Assembly (NCBI GenBank): GCA_947175495.1
Contig: CAMWNB010000003.1
Location: forward strand, 24,248-88,247
Source of the DNA: an uncultured Porphyromonadaceae bacterium
GTDB taxonomy: Bacteria > Bacteroidota > Bacteroidia > Bacteroidales > Muribaculaceae
DNA: 64,000 nucleotides
Direction: 5' to 3'
The position numbers and the translations under genes were made by a program. The notes beneath the pieces were generated by a model that did no database searches, was not told the origin of the DNA, and worked only from the letters and a program-made list of their open reading frames with translations. This document shows positions 28,210-37,495 of the stretch, one piece after another. Within the stretch, counting starts at the first letter, position 1, and each line of letters begins with the position of its first letter.

Positions 28210-29342
28210 ATAAGTCTATTAAATTGTCGCTGCCGCATATGGGCGGCAATGAGCAGCATTGGGTCAACGAGGCATTCCGTTCCGGATGGGTGGTGCCGCT
28301 CGGGCCCAATGTCGACGAATTCGAGCGCCTGCTTGGCGAGTACATCAATGCGCCCGGACGCGTTGTCGCCCTCAGCGCGGGCACAGCCGCCTTGCACCTC
28401 GGCCTTGTGATGCTTGGTGTAGAGAAAGGCGACGAGGTCGTGTGCCAGTCGTTTACATTCTCGGCTTCTGCCAACCCCATCTGTTATCAAGGAGCCTCGC
28501 CCGTGTTTGTCGGTAGCGAAAAAGACACCTGGAACATGGACCCCGAAGCACTCAACCGCTGCATAGCCGACCGAGTGCGTGCGACCGGACGCAAGCCCAA
28601 GGCTATCGTGCCGGTACACCTCTACGGTCTGCCCGCCAAGATGAACGAAATCCTTGCGGTAGCCGATAAATGGCAGATTCCTGTGCTTGAGGATGCCGCC
28701 GAAGCTCTCGGCTCCGAACTTGATGGAAAGCGCTGCGGCACCTTCGGCCAATATGGTGCGCTGAGCTTTAACGGCAACAAAATCATCACTACTTCTGGCG
28801 GCGGCGCGCTCGTGTGTCCCGATGCCGAGGCAGCTGTGCGGGTGAAGTTCTATGCCACACAGGCGCGGGAAAACCGCCCGTACTATTATCACGAAGTGAT
28901 AGGGTACAACTACCGCATGAGCAACGTATGCGCCGGAGTGGGCGTAGGACAGATGGACGTGCTGCAAGAGCATGTGGATCGTCGCCGTGCCATCCACGCC
29001 CTCTACACCGAACTGCTCGCCGAGGTGCCCGGTGTGGAAGTCAAGCAGAATCCGACACCGGCGTTCGACAGCAATTTCTGGCTGTCGACAATAGTGATAG
29101 ATCCCGCTACAGGACATACGCCCGACGAAGTCCGGCTCGCGCTCGCCGCCCTCGACATCGAGACGCGCCTGCTGTGGCGTCCGATGCACATGCAGCCGGT
29201 GTTTGCCGATGCGCCATATTATGGTGCGGGAGATGTGGAGCGCGAACTCTTCGAGCGTGGTCTGTGCCTTCCCAGCGGCTCCATTCTCGACGACAGCGAT
29301 ATAGAGCGCACTGCCGCAGCCATCAAAGGCGTGCTGGCATGA
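28206..29342 (+). CDS. DegT/DnrJ/EryC1 family aminotransferase (PglE-like)
   Basis: 378 aa. PLP enzymes of this family aminate keto-sugar nucleotides. Seen: FRSGWVVPLGPNVDEFE (N-terminal family motif), ALSAGTAALHLGLVMLG, the PLP-contacting VLEDAAEALGSEL, and the catalytic lysine in SFNGNKIITTSGGG at about 180-195. The style is close to UDP-4-amino-sugar aminotransferases such as PglE. It starts with ATGA overlapping the acyltransferase stop and ends the same way into the HAD gene. A longer frame opening at 27714 lies inside the acyltransferase gene and is rejected. Exact sugar unknown. Confidence 0.88.
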   Translation: MNKSIKLSLPHMGGNEQHWVNEAFRSGWVVPLGPNVDEFERLLGEYINAPGRVVALSAGTAALHLGLVMLGVEKGDEVVCQSFTFSASANPICYQGASPVFVGSEKDTWNMDPEALNRCIADRVRATGRKPKAIVPVHLYGLPAKMNEILAVADKWQIPVLEDAAEALGSELDGKRCGTFGQYGALSFNGNKIITTSGGGALVCPDAEAAVRVKFYATQARENRPYYYHEVIGYNYRMSNVCAGVGVGQMDVLQEHVDRRRAIHALYTELLAEVPGVEVKQNPTPAFDSNFWLSTIVIDPATGHTPDEVRLALAALDIETRLLWRPMHMQPVFADAPYYGAGDVERELFERGLCLPSGSILDDSDIERTAAAIKGVLA

Positions 29343-29986
29343 CGCTTACGCCTTTAGTGGCATTTGACCTCGACGACACACTTTACTCCGAGCGAGATTT
29401 TCTGCACTCGGGGTGGCGTGCCGTCGCACGAGCCGCGGCCATTCATGGTCTTGAAGCCGGAGAAGCCTGGCGCATCATGAGCACCGCTCCCGATGCGTTC
29501 GACGCCCTGCATGCGCGCCTGCCGATTATGACAGTGGATGAGATGCTGCATGTCTATCGCACGCACATGCCCGACATCGCGCTATACACAGGCGTGGACG
29601 ACACGCTCGAATGTCTGCGTTCGCGTGGCTGCCCGATAGCCATAATCACTGACGGACGCAGCCTTTCGCAACGCAACAAGATAAAGGCACTCGGGCTCGA
29701 ACAGTATGCCGACTATGTGAGTGTCAGCGAGGAAATTGGCGCGGACAAGACATCCGATTCCCCGTTCCGTATTCTCATGGACATGTTTCCAGGCTATCAT
29801 TATATATATGTCGGCGACAATCCTGCCAAAGATTTCGTCTGGCCCAACCGCCTTGGATGGACCACCGTGATGTTGCGCGAATCCCGCCCAGGTCTTAACA
29901 TTCATCCGCAGACGCTCCCGCAAGAAAAAATCTATGCGCCTCAACGAGTCGTCAGTCATATCGGCGAGCTTACATCTATTCTGTGA
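29339..29986 (+). CDS. HAD-superfamily hydrolase (subfamily IA)
   Basis: 215 aa. Motif I VAFDLDDTLYSE with both catalytic aspartates at about 8-19, motif II AIITDGRS, motif III lysine in GADKTSDSPF and motif IV YVGDNPAKDF are all present, with an alpha-helical cap between I and II. Likely a phosphatase of a small phosphorylated metabolite or sugar. It overlaps the aminotransferase by 4 nt. The reading frame continues from 28814 within the aminotransferase gene, but the ATG at 29339 aligns with the family start. Confidence 0.87.
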   Translation: MTLTPLVAFDLDDTLYSERDFLHSGWRAVARAAAIHGLEAGEAWRIMSTAPDAFDALHARLPIMTVDEMLHVYRTHMPDIALYTGVDDTLECLRSRGCPIAIITDGRSLSQRNKIKALGLEQYADYVSVSEEIGADKTSDSPFRILMDMFPGYHYIYVGDNPAKDFVWPNRLGWTTVMLRESRPGLNIHPQTLPQEKIYAPQRVVSHIGELTSIL

Positions 29987-29998
29987 TGCGCTTTTGAT

Positions 29999-30029
29999 TT
30001 TGTCAAGTCAGGCGGATTTTGTAATTTTG
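29999..30029 (+). promoter_or_regulatory. Full promoter for the WecG/TagA gene (TTTG-N19-TAATTTTG)
   Basis: TTTG at 29999-30002, 19-nt spacer, TAATTTTG at 30022-30029, followed by the ATG at 30057. Confidence 0.72.
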
Positions 30030-30056
30030 CGTACGGTTAACAATAGTACAAGTATT

Positions 30057-30758
30057 ATGGAAAAATGCAGCCTTAAAGGTGTTGACGTGTATCCTTTTCG
30101 CTCAGCTGACGAGATTATAGACTTCGCGGACCAACGGAAAGGCATTCTCGTAGCTATCAATGCCGAAAAGGTGATGCATGCCACCGAGGAGACACGCCGC
30201 ATCATCAACTCCAACATAGGCTATTGCGATGGCAGCGGCCCGGTGCTGGCGCTTCGCCGAAAAGGATTTGCCGATGTGTGCAAAGTGGCCGGGTGCGACC
30301 TGTGGTTACTTATCATTAAGCGTTTTCAGTCCACAAAGACATTTTATATAGTTGGCGCATCCGACGAGGTGAACCGTATCACTGTCGAGAAACTGCGCAA
30401 GGAATTTCCGGCAATGAAGATTGTTGGCAACCGCAACGGCTATCTTGCCTGCGATACCGACCGTCAGTCACTTATCGACGACATCGCCGCCAAAAAGCCC
30501 GATGTGGTGTTCGTGGCCATGGGATCGCCCAGGCAGGAACTGCTTATGGCAGAAATGCAGAAGCGCCACCCGCAGGCCATCTATCAAGGTCTGGGTGGCA
30601 GCTTCGACGTGTATGTGGGCATCCACAAGCGCGCCGGAAAATGGTGGACCGACAACCATCTGGAGTCGCTTTTTCAAGTGATTCACGAGCCCAAGCGCAT
30701 TAAGCGCAAAATCAAGTACTGGCGCTTCGCATGGTGGTTGCTTACAAAGCAATTATAG
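30057..30758 (+). CDS. WecG/TagA/CpsF family glycosyltransferase
   Basis: 233 aa. Members transfer N-acetylmannosamine-type sugars onto lipid-linked acceptors in surface polysaccharide or teichoic acid linkage synthesis. Seen: VAINAEKVMHATEE at the N-terminus, YCDGSGPVLALRRKG and VAGCDLW (donor/acceptor region), YIVGASDEV, VFVAMGSPRQELLM with the family GxPxQE motif, and GLGGSFDVYVG near the C-terminus. The C-terminal basic patch (EPKRIKRKIKYWRF) is typical of membrane-associated members. Start at 30057 fits the promoter. It follows the acyltransferase-aminotransferase-HAD cassette and may extend that pathway. Confidence 0.88.
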   Translation: MEKCSLKGVDVYPFRSADEIIDFADQRKGILVAINAEKVMHATEETRRIINSNIGYCDGSGPVLALRRKGFADVCKVAGCDLWLLIIKRFQSTKTFYIVGASDEVNRITVEKLRKEFPAMKIVGNRNGYLACDTDRQSLIDDIAAKKPDVVFVAMGSPRQELLMAEMQKRHPQAIYQGLGGSFDVYVGIHKRAGKWWTDNHLESLFQVIHEPKRIKRKIKYWRFAWWLLTKQL

Positions 30759-30766
30759 ATTGAGTT

Positions 30767-31531
30767 TCAGAAAGGCGTAACAAGTTCGCACTGCACCTTT
30801 CCGACCGGCAGCTTGCCCTCAAGACGCAGGGGTATGCGGCTTTCTGCAGTGCTTATCCACGCGTCCATGTTGTCCGACGTCTTCTTCATGTTGTCGCCGG
30901 TGAAAATAAACGTTATGTGGTAGCATGGACACTCCTTGTTGGCGAGCTTGACATTCTCGACACCCTGATACTTGAATGTGAGCTTTTCTTTTTGCTTGCC
31001 GGAGAAGATATTTATGGTCACGGTGTGTCCCGGCTCCCATTTTTCAAAAGGCAGGTTGCGCATATAATAAAACGACGACATCATGTCGACGGTCGTGCCC
31101 ACGGCAGTGAGCGTGCGCGTCTCGTCGCGGATAATCCTGCCTTTTTTCCACACCTTGCGGATGCAGTCGCCGGTATATGTATAACCGTTGCGCGAGAATC
31201 GCACAATATCGTGCTTGCGTTCGTTGCCTTCGTTGGCGAGTTTTTCGTAGAAGGTAGGACTGAAATCGGCGCGCCGCATTGTAGTCTTCAGCGTGTCGCG
31301 CACTTTGTAGAACTTGTCGGCCCATGGCTCAGACGCAGCAGTCAGTTGCGCGTTGCACATCTCACCGCCACCGGGCAGCATGCGTATGTCGGCATATCCC
31401 GCCGTCTTGTTGATGAGCCCCCAGCGGTAAAGTACCTTGTAGCGCAGTGCCTCATTGTCGAAACTGCGCGCTGTGGCCATGATGCCGGCGAAGAGCAGGA
31501 GAAGTAATAGGATTGTCTTTCTGTGAGTCAT
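30767..31531 (-). CDS. DUF3108 domain-containing secreted protein
   Basis: 254 aa. A signal peptide (ILLLLLLFAGIMATA) runs to about residue 22. The rest is a beta-rich domain with the pattern of DUF3108 proteins (LRYKVLYRWGLINKTAGYADI; FSRNGYTYTGD; MMSSFYYMRNLPF; DAWISTAESRIPLRLEGKL), which are periplasmic and of unknown function. Translation start is put at 31531 because the next upstream start would precede the signal peptide with an unrelated charged stretch. It follows tdk by 22 nt in the same direction. Confidence 0.78.
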   Translation of the reverse strand: MTHRKTILLLLLLFAGIMATARSFDNEALRYKVLYRWGLINKTAGYADIRMLPGGGEMCNAQLTAASEPWADKFYKVRDTLKTTMRRADFSPTFYEKLANEGNERKHDIVRFSRNGYTYTGDCIRKVWKKGRIIRDETRTLTAVGTTVDMMSSFYYMRNLPFEKWEPGHTVTINIFSGKQKEKLTFKYQGVENVKLANKECPCYHITFIFTGDNMKKTSDNMDAWISTAESRIPLRLEGKLPVGKVQCELVTPF

Positions 31532-31553
31532 AAGCGGAGGGAGGGGTGATGAA

Positions 31554-32210
31554 TTAGTGTTGCGTGTCGTCCTGTTCCTGCGGGAAAAGCGGGAGAGCCG
31601 AGCGCTTTGCAAGTGTTATGCGCTTGTTTCGCCAGCACTTGCGGCACACGGCCACATAGCGCTCGTCGCCGCCAATCTCCACCAGCGCGCCTTCTTCAAC
31701 GATGTCGCCGTTGGCATCTATGCGGGCGTTGATTATTGTCTTGTTTCCGCAGTTGCAGGTTGATTTTATCTCGTCAATCGTATCGGCTATTTCGAAAAGG
31801 CGTTTTGAACCCTCGAAAAGATGGCTCTGGAAGTCAGTGCGCAGACCGTAACAGATAACATTACTGCCGAAATCATCAACGATGCGGCTGAGCTGGTCCA
31901 CCTGTGCGGTGCTGAGAAACTGCGCCTCGTCAATGAGATACCAGTCCACCGATGTGCCGTTGGCTTTCACATACTTGGCCGCCACTTCGTAAAGGTCGGT
32001 CTCGGGATAAATCCAGGTGCAGTCACGCTTGATGCCGATGCGCGATTTTATTACGCTGTCGCCTTCGCGCGTATCCACTACAGGTTTCATGCAGCGGTAG
32101 CTCATGCCACGCTCTTCGAAGTTGTAGGCAGTAGTAAGTAGCAGTGCGGTTTTTGCCGAGCCCATGGTTCCGTAGCGGAAGTACAGTTTACCTTTTTTAT
32201 AGCGATACAT
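31554..32210 (-). CDS. tdk: Thymidine kinase (type II)
   Basis: 218 aa. Salvages thymidine to dTMP with ATP. P-loop GTMGSAKT at 14-21, the catalytic acidic loop LIDEAQF at 92-98, lasso-type substrate segment near 165-185, and four zinc ligands Cys152/154 and Cys189/192. The P-loop has Ala before Lys-Thr (GSAKT) rather than the common GSGKS, a conservative variant also found in this family. Own promoter at 32245; DUF3108 gene downstream. Confidence 0.93.
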   Translation of the reverse strand: MYRYKKGKLYFRYGTMGSAKTALLLTTAYNFEERGMSYRCMKPVVDTREGDSVIKSRIGIKRDCTWIYPETDLYEVAAKYVKANGTSVDWYLIDEAQFLSTAQVDQLSRIVDDFGSNVICYGLRTDFQSHLFEGSKRLFEIADTIDEIKSTCNCGNKTIINARIDANGDIVEEGALVEIGGDERYVAVCRKCWRNKRITLAKRSALPLFPQEQDDTQH

Positions 32211-32244
32211 TTTATATAATGTGAAATTGGTTCGAATTGTTTGG

Positions 32245-32252
32245 CAAAGATA
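32245..32252 (-). promoter_or_regulatory. -7 promoter element for tdk
   Basis: TATCTTTG on the minus strand, 34 nt before the tdk ATG. Confidence 0.6.
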
Positions 32253-32299
32253 GCAACAAAAAATAATGTTTCAGCTTCCGGAGCGACGAAAGTTATCAA

Positions 32300-33385
32300 C
32301 TATGCAAGTAAATCGCACATGATTCCGTCCGACACTATCCAGCGCTCTTCCGGAATGCGAAGACGACCGGCCTCGCGGATTACGACCCCGGACCTAAGAT
32401 ATTTGCTGGCTCTGCGCAGCAAGGCATCGGCGTCGTCGGCCGTCATGAGGGTCAGATCAAGACCATCGGCCGTGCGCAACCCTGTTATTATCATGTCGTT
32501 GAGTCTTTCAGTGGCAGTCTCCTCCTCCGGTTGCGTGCCGTTGTGAAGCCATTTTGCGATGCTGGAGGGTCCCGCGCGTCGCAGACCGCTCGCATCGCAG
32601 CTGTGTGCGCCCGGTCCAAGGCCGAGATAGGGCGTGGCCGTCCAGTAGGCCGAGTTGTGACGTGAGCGGTAACCGGGTCGTGCGAAATTGGAAATCTCGT
32701 AATGCTCCATGCCTGCGTCGCGCGATTCGCGACAGAGTAGGGCATACATCTCCGCTACTATATCGTCGGGCGCAGCCTTGATTTTACCTGCCTTCAGCAT
32801 GGCTGTGAGGCGTGTGCCGGGTTCATATCCGAGCGAGTAGGCCGAGAGGTGTTCAATGCCTGTGGAAAGAAGGCGACGCAGGCTATACTGCCATGACCCC
32901 TCGCTCTGCCCGGGCAGTCCGTATATAAGGTCGCAGCTGATGTTGGCAAAGCCGGCCGCGCGTAGGATGCCGATTGCATCCAACGCCTCGTCTGCGCTGT
33001 GTCTGCGGCCCACGGCATTCAACTCGCCGTTTACAAGGCTTTGCACGCCCATGCTCACACGATTGAAACCAAGTTCAGTCCAGCGGACGGCCGACTGCGG
33101 GTTCACATCCTCGGGATTTACCTCTATCGTGCGTTCTATAGCCGACCACATCGGCAGTTCGTCGCATATGCGTTCGAGCAGTTCGGGTGCAAGTGCCGAA
33201 GGTGTGCCCCCTCCAAAGTACACGGTAGTGATATCTTCTCCAGCGAGTTCGCCAAGCCTCGCATGGTATTCGGCCATAATGCCGTCAGTAACCTCTCGGG
33301 CATGCTCCATACGGGGCGTGCTGAAAAAATCGCAGTACGCGCACTTCGCATGGCAGAATGGGATATGTACGTACACTCCGGCCAT
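32300..33385 (-). CDS. hemW: Radical SAM heme chaperone HemW
   Basis: 361 aa. HemW-type proteins bind heme and a [4Fe-4S] cluster and insert heme into respiratory enzymes; they are often misnamed coproporphyrinogen oxidases. The radical SAM cysteines are Cys11, Cys15 and Cys18 in PFCHAKCAYCDFFS, followed by TVYFGGGTPSAL, VNPEDVN, GFNRVSMGVQSL and ISCDLIYGLPGQ. The Cys following CxxxCxxC seen in HemN is replaced by Phe, which fits HemW. It starts 3 nt after the AddB-like gene and is the last gene of a minus-strand run beginning at mlaE. Confidence 0.9.
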   Translation of the reverse strand: MAGVYVHIPFCHAKCAYCDFFSTPRMEHAREVTDGIMAEYHARLGELAGEDITTVYFGGGTPSALAPELLERICDELPMWSAIERTIEVNPEDVNPQSAVRWTELGFNRVSMGVQSLVNGELNAVGRRHSADEALDAIGILRAAGFANISCDLIYGLPGQSEGSWQYSLRRLLSTGIEHLSAYSLGYEPGTRLTAMLKAGKIKAAPDDIVAEMYALLCRESRDAGMEHYEISNFARPGYRSRHNSAYWTATPYLGLGPGAHSCDASGLRRAGPSSIAKWLHNGTQPEEETATERLNDMIITGLRTADGLDLTLMTADDADALLRRASKYLRSGVVIREAGRLRIPEERWIVSDGIMCDLLA

Positions 33386-33388
33386 GGG

Positions 33389-36361
33389 TCAGTTGTCGTC
33401 GCGTGGCACGCGGCCACACATGGATGCAAACACGCAATATGAACATGTGCGCGAGCCCTCTTTGGCCTGCGCGAATGGCTTTTCCGGGTCGAAGATATCG
33501 CCGACGAGTCGCTGCAACTGCGGCAAGAATACATCGCTCACCTGCCTGTAGTCGGCTATAGTATCTCCTCCTATGACTATTGGCAGGATTCCGTCGTTCA
33601 CTTCCATCGTGCGGAACGTGTATAGCACAGGGCTGATTGTGCCGTTGAATTCTTCCATTGAAGAATATGCCTCACAGTAGGTGAGTATCTGCATAATGGC
33701 GTCAGTGGAGAAGTCCTCCGCTTTGAAAAGGTCATCAACGCATCTTGCTTCGGTCTTGTCGCCGCCCGTTTTGTAGTCAATGAATCTGAGACCTTCGGCT
33801 GTCCGGTCCACGCGATCTATATACATCTTGAAGTTGATGGCAACATCGGGCGTTATCTGCCACGCTCCTTTCACGAGCTTTTCGCCTTCGCAGTACATGT
33901 AAGAGTCGGCGGTAGTCGGACACCACGCCTTTCGTTCGTGAGCAAACATGGCTTTAAGAAAATCAATGATGAGATCGCGCACAATCTGGCCCTCCACCGG
34001 CAGCGTCATACCCCCGGCTGCCTCGCGATGGTAGTATTCTTTGTTAATCCATCGTTCAACAAGCGCTGTATAGCGGTCCGCCATGTGTTCGGAAAGTCCG
34101 GTCAGCACTGCGGCAGTGATGGGCCGGTTCTTGTAATCTTCATAAATATCCTGTGCAACGCCATGCAGAATGGTTCCGTAGACTGCCGAGGTGATATAGT
34201 CGGTGACCTCGTCCTCGCCGCGCATGCCACACACATATTGCAAATAGAACTTAAGCCCGCAATGTTTGAACGTCTTGAGCGCAGAGGCCGAGATATAAGA
34301 TTTGCCGCCGGGACGGAAGCGGTCGAGACGCTTGAGCACCGCAGGTGTCTTTGCGACTGATATTTCACGCTTTTCGGGTGGATTGGCTCCTACACTCACC
34401 GAACGGAAACGCAGACTGTCGGCCGCGTGCATGTATCGTAGCTGTGTGATGAAGCGTGATGCCTCGCCCGTGCCCGGGGGAACATCCCTGGAGTCGTATA
34501 GCAGAACCACGCGGCGTGCACGCGCAATAAGGCGATAGAAATAGTAGGCCGACTCTGTTTCGGCGCGGTCGGTCGGCGGCAGACCATATCCGGCACGCAG
34601 ATTGTTGGGTATCATGGTTTTGGCGCGGCTGCGCTGAGGGAAGATGCGCTCATTCATCGACATGATGAGCACATTGTCGAAGTCAAGGCCTCTCGTTTCT
34701 GCAACGCTCATTATCTGCATCCCCTTCAGCGGAGTACCTGCCATTGTAATTGTACGCGAATGCAGAGCCCGCTCAAACAGAGCAAAGTACGATTTTTCTC
34801 CGGCTTCCACACCATGCATTTCAACCATCCGTGCCAGATCGTCTATTTCCTTGCGCAGATAGCCCAGCTGAGCGATCTCCCACGATGCGTCGCTGCCTCC
34901 GGCCTCTACAAGCAATTCATGCAGCCCGTCAAGAAGCCCGGTGAGATAGCCACGCACTCCACCTATGCGCCTCGGGTCGTCAACGGCATTGAAAATGAAT
35001 GCGAGCCTCGGCGCCTGCGCTGTAAGTTCATCGGCCGACATTGTGTACAGATTGTTGTCCACAATGTGCTCTCGCAGCGCCAAGCCTTCCTTTCCGGCTG
35101 CTGTGCGCAGGTGTGGATGTGCCACTATTTCCAAAATATCCTCATGATAGAAACGCCAAACTCCCCGCCACTTGCGTGCGCGCATCTGCATGGACACAAC
35201 CGACTTTAGCAGAGCTGCAAATGCCGTACCTGCGAATGGCAGGCCCATGGTGATGTTAACAGCCCTAAGCTCGGGGGGCAGACTGTGGAGCATCGGCATC
35301 AGAAGCGACTCGTCGGGCATGATGACGGCTGTCTCTATGGCGTCGTTCACGTTCACATGGCCCTCGGCAATCCATTGAGCGAGTATCTCGCCGGCCAGTT
35401 TGGCCTGTGCTGTGCGCGAAGGCACACCCACCACTTCAATCTCCGGTCGTGCCTCAACCTTGTCAAGCGCAAAGTCGGGCGGCATAGGAAAACGCTCTAC
35501 GAGCCGGCCGAGCATGGCAAATGCGGCGCTGTCGCGGCTCATGCGTCCATTGGATTGTATATATGGCGAAGCCGTGTCCCAGAAAAATTCTGCCGCTCCC
35601 AAAGTCTTAAGTTGGGAGAATATCAGTGTTTCAGTTACGCTCGGCGCGTTGAAACCCACAAACACATATGTGGTATCGCCTATGGTCGCGCGGCCCTCGG
35701 CGCGAAGGCGCCGCAATGCGTCGCGATATTGCATGCCGGCCGTGGCGAGACGTCGGGCGGCGAGTTTTCCGGAAAAGCGCTCGTACATCTCGGCAAGAAG
35801 CGACCACATAGTCAGGAAACGTGCCACCATATCCTGCTCATGAGCGCCTATATGGCGCCAGAACGCTCCAACCGACTCCGGAGCGGCAACCTCGCCCCAG
35901 ATCTCCCGCACCACAGCCTTTTGTTCTTCGTCAAGATAGTCGGCTGAAATCTCACGCAGTTTTCCAAGGTTGGTGTATAGCTCGCGAGCATTCACTCCGT
36001 TGCGGTCTATCTCGTCGAAGTCGGCGAGAATCATTTCTCCCCAGAATATGAATTTGTCGAAATCGCGTGGTTCCTGGCCGTTGCCGATAGCAGCGAGCGC
36101 TTCGCGGTAGGCATCGTACAATTCAAAAATGCATTCACGTTGCGAGGCTTCCGTACGGTCTGCCAGTCGGGCCATAAGAGCACCCACCGTCATAAAACGT
36201 GGCATGAAAGCCGTACCGCTGATGCGCTGTTGCATATAGCGTTTCAAAAATCGTCCGCTGCGACGGTTTGGAAACACGAACACATAGTCCTCCAGGTGGC
36301 TCCGGCGTCCGGGAGTCATGAAGTAATCGGCCACCTGTTCCAGAAATCCACGCGTAGTCAT
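33389..36361 (-). CDS. AddB-like PD-(D/E)XK nuclease / inactivated helicase
   Basis: 990 aa. Resembles the AddB subunit of recombination helicase-nucleases. N-terminal FVFPNRRSGRFLKRY (about 30-44) is a helicase-like start without a standard Walker A; mid-region has VAETRGLDFDNVLIMSMNE (motif-VI-like helicase remnant). The C-terminal third is a RecB-type nuclease with RFIDYKTGG (around 850) and a Cys ligand set for an AddB-type Fe-S cluster: one Cys in FKHCGLKF (around 690) and three in TCSYCVFASMCGR near the C-terminus. No AddA/UvrD partner gene is in the window. ATG at 36361 overlaps the holB stop (TGATG). Confidence 0.83.
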   Translation of the reverse strand: MTTRGFLEQVADYFMTPGRRSHLEDYVFVFPNRRSGRFLKRYMQQRISGTAFMPRFMTVGALMARLADRTEASQRECIFELYDAYREALAAIGNGQEPRDFDKFIFWGEMILADFDEIDRNGVNARELYTNLGKLREISADYLDEEQKAVVREIWGEVAAPESVGAFWRHIGAHEQDMVARFLTMWSLLAEMYERFSGKLAARRLATAGMQYRDALRRLRAEGRATIGDTTYVFVGFNAPSVTETLIFSQLKTLGAAEFFWDTASPYIQSNGRMSRDSAAFAMLGRLVERFPMPPDFALDKVEARPEIEVVGVPSRTAQAKLAGEILAQWIAEGHVNVNDAIETAVIMPDESLLMPMLHSLPPELRAVNITMGLPFAGTAFAALLKSVVSMQMRARKWRGVWRFYHEDILEIVAHPHLRTAAGKEGLALREHIVDNNLYTMSADELTAQAPRLAFIFNAVDDPRRIGGVRGYLTGLLDGLHELLVEAGGSDASWEIAQLGYLRKEIDDLARMVEMHGVEAGEKSYFALFERALHSRTITMAGTPLKGMQIMSVAETRGLDFDNVLIMSMNERIFPQRSRAKTMIPNNLRAGYGLPPTDRAETESAYYFYRLIARARRVVLLYDSRDVPPGTGEASRFITQLRYMHAADSLRFRSVSVGANPPEKREISVAKTPAVLKRLDRFRPGGKSYISASALKTFKHCGLKFYLQYVCGMRGEDEVTDYITSAVYGTILHGVAQDIYEDYKNRPITAAVLTGLSEHMADRYTALVERWINKEYYHREAAGGMTLPVEGQIVRDLIIDFLKAMFAHERKAWCPTTADSYMYCEGEKLVKGAWQITPDVAINFKMYIDRVDRTAEGLRFIDYKTGGDKTEARCVDDLFKAEDFSTDAIMQILTYCEAYSSMEEFNGTISPVLYTFRTMEVNDGILPIVIGGDTIADYRQVSDVFLPQLQRLVGDIFDPEKPFAQAKEGSRTCSYCVFASMCGRVPRDDN

Positions 36362-37479
36362 CAGCGTTTTAGCAGGAGAATTACTTTGAGCGCCACATCG
36401 AAACACACGAGTTTGGCATTGGCATTAGCGGCGATGTCGGTGCGTGCGTCATCAAACACACGCATGAGGTCTTCGATATTGCGCTCATTCACGAAAGGCG
36501 AGAAATTGCGACTGAAGGCCTCCTCTTCGGCGTTCATCGCGTTAAGACTGCCAACGCGCAGGGCATAGACATAGTTCTCTCTAAGCATGCGCACCGCATA
36601 CTCGTAAAATCCCATTATCGGCTCCCGGCCTTCGGCTGCCAGTTCGTTGCCCCAGCCGCGCAGATCAACAATCTTGCGCTGATAGGCAAGGCGCATCAGG
36701 CGCACGAAATAGTCGAGATACTGTTTGCTGCGATGCGAGTTGCCCATCTGCGCCAATGCCGTGTTCAGATTGCCGCCGCTCAGACGTGCAATCTCGCGGG
36801 CTGCTTCAGCGCTTACCCCATGTTCCGACGCGAGCCAACGTGCAATCTCCGTGTCGTCGTAGCGACGCACCTCCACGCGCTGCGTGCGCGAGTATATAGT
36901 GGGGAGAATTCCGCGCGGAGAGTTACTCACCATTATGAATTTGGTGTCATCTGCCGGCTCTTCAATCAGTTTCAGCAGTTTGTTGGCAGTCTCTTCTTTA
37001 AGGCGCTCAGGCAGCCACATGAGCACCACCTTGTAGCGCGAGCCGTGGCCGGTGAAGTTGAGGCGGCGCAGCAACTCCATGCCTTCCTCCACATAAATCA
37101 ATGGCTGCGCGTTGATGTTGTCAAGCCTTACGAGCCAGCGGTCAAAGTCCATGAAAGGCGCCTCTTCCATAAAGTCGCGGAACACGTCGGCATAGTCGGC
37201 GGAAAGTGCCGTTTTGCCTTTCTTTACCACCGGAAACGAGAACAGCGTGTCGATGTGGTTGAAGGTCTGATGCTGCACGCACGCCGGACAGCAGCCGCAA
37301 GGCTCGCCGTCGTGCCGGTTATCGCAGTGAAGATACTGCGTCATTGCGCGTGCGAGTGCAAATTTGCCGGCACCGGCCGGCCCTTCGAGCAACAGAGCAT
37401 GCGGCACATGGTCGGCGTCTACCATAGCCCGCAGACGCTCCTTTACATCCTCATGAAACGGTATATCGGCAAAACGCAT
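36361..37479 (-). CDS. holB: DNA polymerase III subunit delta'-like clamp-loader protein
   Basis: 372 aa. AAA+ subunit of the replicative clamp loader. ALLLEGPAGAGKFALARAM (29-47, P-loop with Phe in place of Thr/Ser, as is common in delta', which does not hydrolyse ATP), a four-cysteine zinc module Cys52/61/64/67, and the SRC-like segment VSNSPRGILPTIYSRTQ. The start at 37479 (MRFADIPFH) is chosen over an upstream start that would run into the MlaF-like gene. Co-directional with mlaE, mlaF, AddB-like and hemW. Confidence 0.88.
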   Translation of the reverse strand: MRFADIPFHEDVKERLRAMVDADHVPHALLLEGPAGAGKFALARAMTQYLHCDNRHDGEPCGCCPACVQHQTFNHIDTLFSFPVVKKGKTALSADYADVFRDFMEEAPFMDFDRWLVRLDNINAQPLIYVEEGMELLRRLNFTGHGSRYKVVLMWLPERLKEETANKLLKLIEEPADDTKFIMVSNSPRGILPTIYSRTQRVEVRRYDDTEIARWLASEHGVSAEAAREIARLSGGNLNTALAQMGNSHRSKQYLDYFVRLMRLAYQRKIVDLRGWGNELAAEGREPIMGFYEYAVRMLRENYVYALRVGSLNAMNAEEEAFSRNFSPFVNERNIEDLMRVFDDARTDIAANANAKLVCFDVALKVILLLKR

Positions 37480-37495
37480 GGCAAAGGGTGGGGGA

